Position numbers and translations under genes: made by a program | The notes under the pieces: model-generated | What the model saw: only the letters and a program-made list of their open reading frames with translations | Told to the model about the DNA's origin: nothing | The model's database searches: none | Shown here: one piece after another, positions 63,185 through 64,000 of the stretch | Position numbering within the stretch: the first letter of the stretch is position 1 | Layout of the letters: each line of letters opens with the position of its first letter | Assembly (NCBI GenBank): GCA_958295725.1 | Contig: OY282368.1 | Location: 2,316,001-2,380,000, forward strand | Origin: an uncultured Alphaproteobacteria bacterium | GTDB taxonomy: Bacteria > Pseudomonadota > Alphaproteobacteria > UBA2966 | Direction: 5' to 3' | DNA length: 64,000 bases

Positions 63185-64000
63185 GTGACCCATATAATCA
63201 CGCTCGTCGGCGACCCGCGCCGGGCGCCCGTGTCTCCCGGCGTGGCCGAGGCGGCGCGTTCGGCCTTGCTCCGCCTCGGCGGCCAGGCCGGGAATATCGA
63301 CTGGCTGTCGCCCGGAACGGCCTGCGACATGCTCATCGAAGGGATCGATCCGGCGGTTGCCGTTGCGGCCGTTCGCGCCGCCTTGCCGGGGCAGCCGATC
63401 GACGTCGTGGCGCAACGCAGGCAACATCGCCGCAAGCGCCTTCTCGTCGCCGACATGGATTCGACGATCATCCAGCAGGAATGCATGGATGAAATTGCCC
63501 AATTCGTCGGTCGCCGGGCGGAAGTCGCGGCCATAACCGAACGCGCGATGCGCGGCGACATGGACTTTCGCCAAGCGGTTCGCGAGCGCGCGGCCATGTT
63601 CGCCGGGCTCGACGCGGAGGTCCTCGATCGCGTCTGCGACGAGCGCGTTTCGCTCACGCCGGGCGCCGAGACCCTCGTCCGGGTCATGCGCCGGGACGGC
63701 GCGCTTACGGTCCTGGTATCCGGCGGTTTCACGCGGTTCACGAGCCGCGTCGCCGAACGCGCCGGGTTCGACCTTCATCATGGCAACGAGCTCGAGGTCG
63801 TGGCGGGCAAGCTCACCGGAAGGGCGGGCGAACCCATCGAGGGAGGCGCGGCGAAGGCCGGGCTGCTCGACCGCTACCGCGGCCGGCTCGGCATCCCGGC
63901 CGAGCGGACGCTCGCCGTCGGAGACGGCGCCAACGATATTCCGATGATCGAAGCCGCGGGCCTCGGAGTGGCCTTCCGCGGCAAGCCCGGCGTCGTCGAA
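63185..64000 (+). CDS. serB: Phosphoserine phosphatase, C-terminus cut by window edge
   Basis: The first 272 codons of a SerB-type HAD phosphatase that makes serine from phosphoserine. A degenerate N-terminal ACT-like part (1-80) precedes the HAD motif I DMDST with nucleophile D90 and acid D92, motif II VSGGFTRF, and the motif III/IV region GDGANDIPMIEAAGLGVAF. About 20-25 residues are missing at the window end. The GTG at 63185 is the best start; the nearest ATG upstream (63129) is in another frame. Confidence 0.93.
   Translation, partial: MTHIITLVGDPRRAPVSPGVAEAARSALLRLGGQAGNIDWLSPGTACDMLIEGIDPAVAVAAVRAALPGQPIDVVAQRRQHRRKRLLVADMDSTIIQQECMDEIAQFVGRRAEVAAITERAMRGDMDFRQAVRERAAMFAGLDAEVLDRVCDERVSLTPGAETLVRVMRRDGALTVLVSGGFTRFTSRVAERAGFDLHHGNELEVVAGKLTGRAGEPIEGGAAKAGLLDRYRGRLGIPAERTLAVGDGANDIPMIEAAGLGVAFRGKPGVVE

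Overview
The window is high-GC chromosomal DNA from an alphaproteobacterium, probably of the Rhodospirillales or a close relative. Pointers are a MucR-type regulator, two Fur-family proteins lacking the usual CxxC zinc sites (one of them Irr-like), an Irr/ICE-like operator, the gene order tsaB..fur-plsC-miaB-phoH-ybeY-corC-lnt, and the neighbourhood leuA-mreBCD-mrdA-rodA and ilvB-ilvN-ilvC next to miaA/serB. No rRNA, phage, CRISPR array or intact insertion sequence was seen. The only traces of mobility are a 69-codon transposase-like remnant and three copies of a dispersed GC-rich hairpin repeat.

Layout. 1-8.1 kb (minus strand): prmA (cut by the edge), uvrD, a CLC channel, a pentapeptide-repeat protein, a thioesterase, a polysaccharide deacetylase and a D-Ala-D-Ala dipeptidase. 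8.1-17.3 kb (plus): tsaB, a reversed TusA-like gene, mucR-like, fur, plsC, miaB, phoH, ybeY, corC-like, lnt and trmB, which are translation/tRNA-modification and envelope genes in tight, partly overlapping order. 17.4-26.9 kb: the translation operon rimP-nusA-ylxR-infB-rbfA-truB-rpsO-pnp. It has its own candidate promoter and a textbook intrinsic terminator directly in front of rimP, which suggests attenuation upstream of nusA.

27-34.5 kb: a flavin oxidoreductase with an unusual cysteine cluster, irr, then a rubrerythrin / Fe-S protein / DUF3501 module behind an ICE-like operator, a Rieske oxygenase and a YraQ/ArsP-like permease. 34.7-45.4 kb is an accessory catabolic island: hydantoinase-B-like, a DRE-TIM-like protein, a GhrA-like dehydrogenase, two isopenicillin-N-synthase-like dioxygenases, RidA, an AtzG/AtzE-type amidase pair and a GMC oxidoreductase. 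The genes lie on both strands, so it is a neighbourhood rather than one operon. The chemistry suggests degradation of an N-containing (amide, ureide or hydantoin-like) compound, but the substrate is unknown.

45.6-54 kb: an FkbM methyltransferase, tRNA-Lys(CTT), the cell-elongation cluster rodA/mrdA/mreDCB and leuA with a long untranslated leader. 54.4-57.5 kb: a cytoplasmic sulfite-oxidase-family molybdoenzyme directly upstream of etfB-etfA, implying electron transfer to ETF. 57.6-64 kb: a DUF924 protein, the branched-chain amino acid genes ilvC/ilvN/ilvB, miaA, and divergent serB, which runs off the window.
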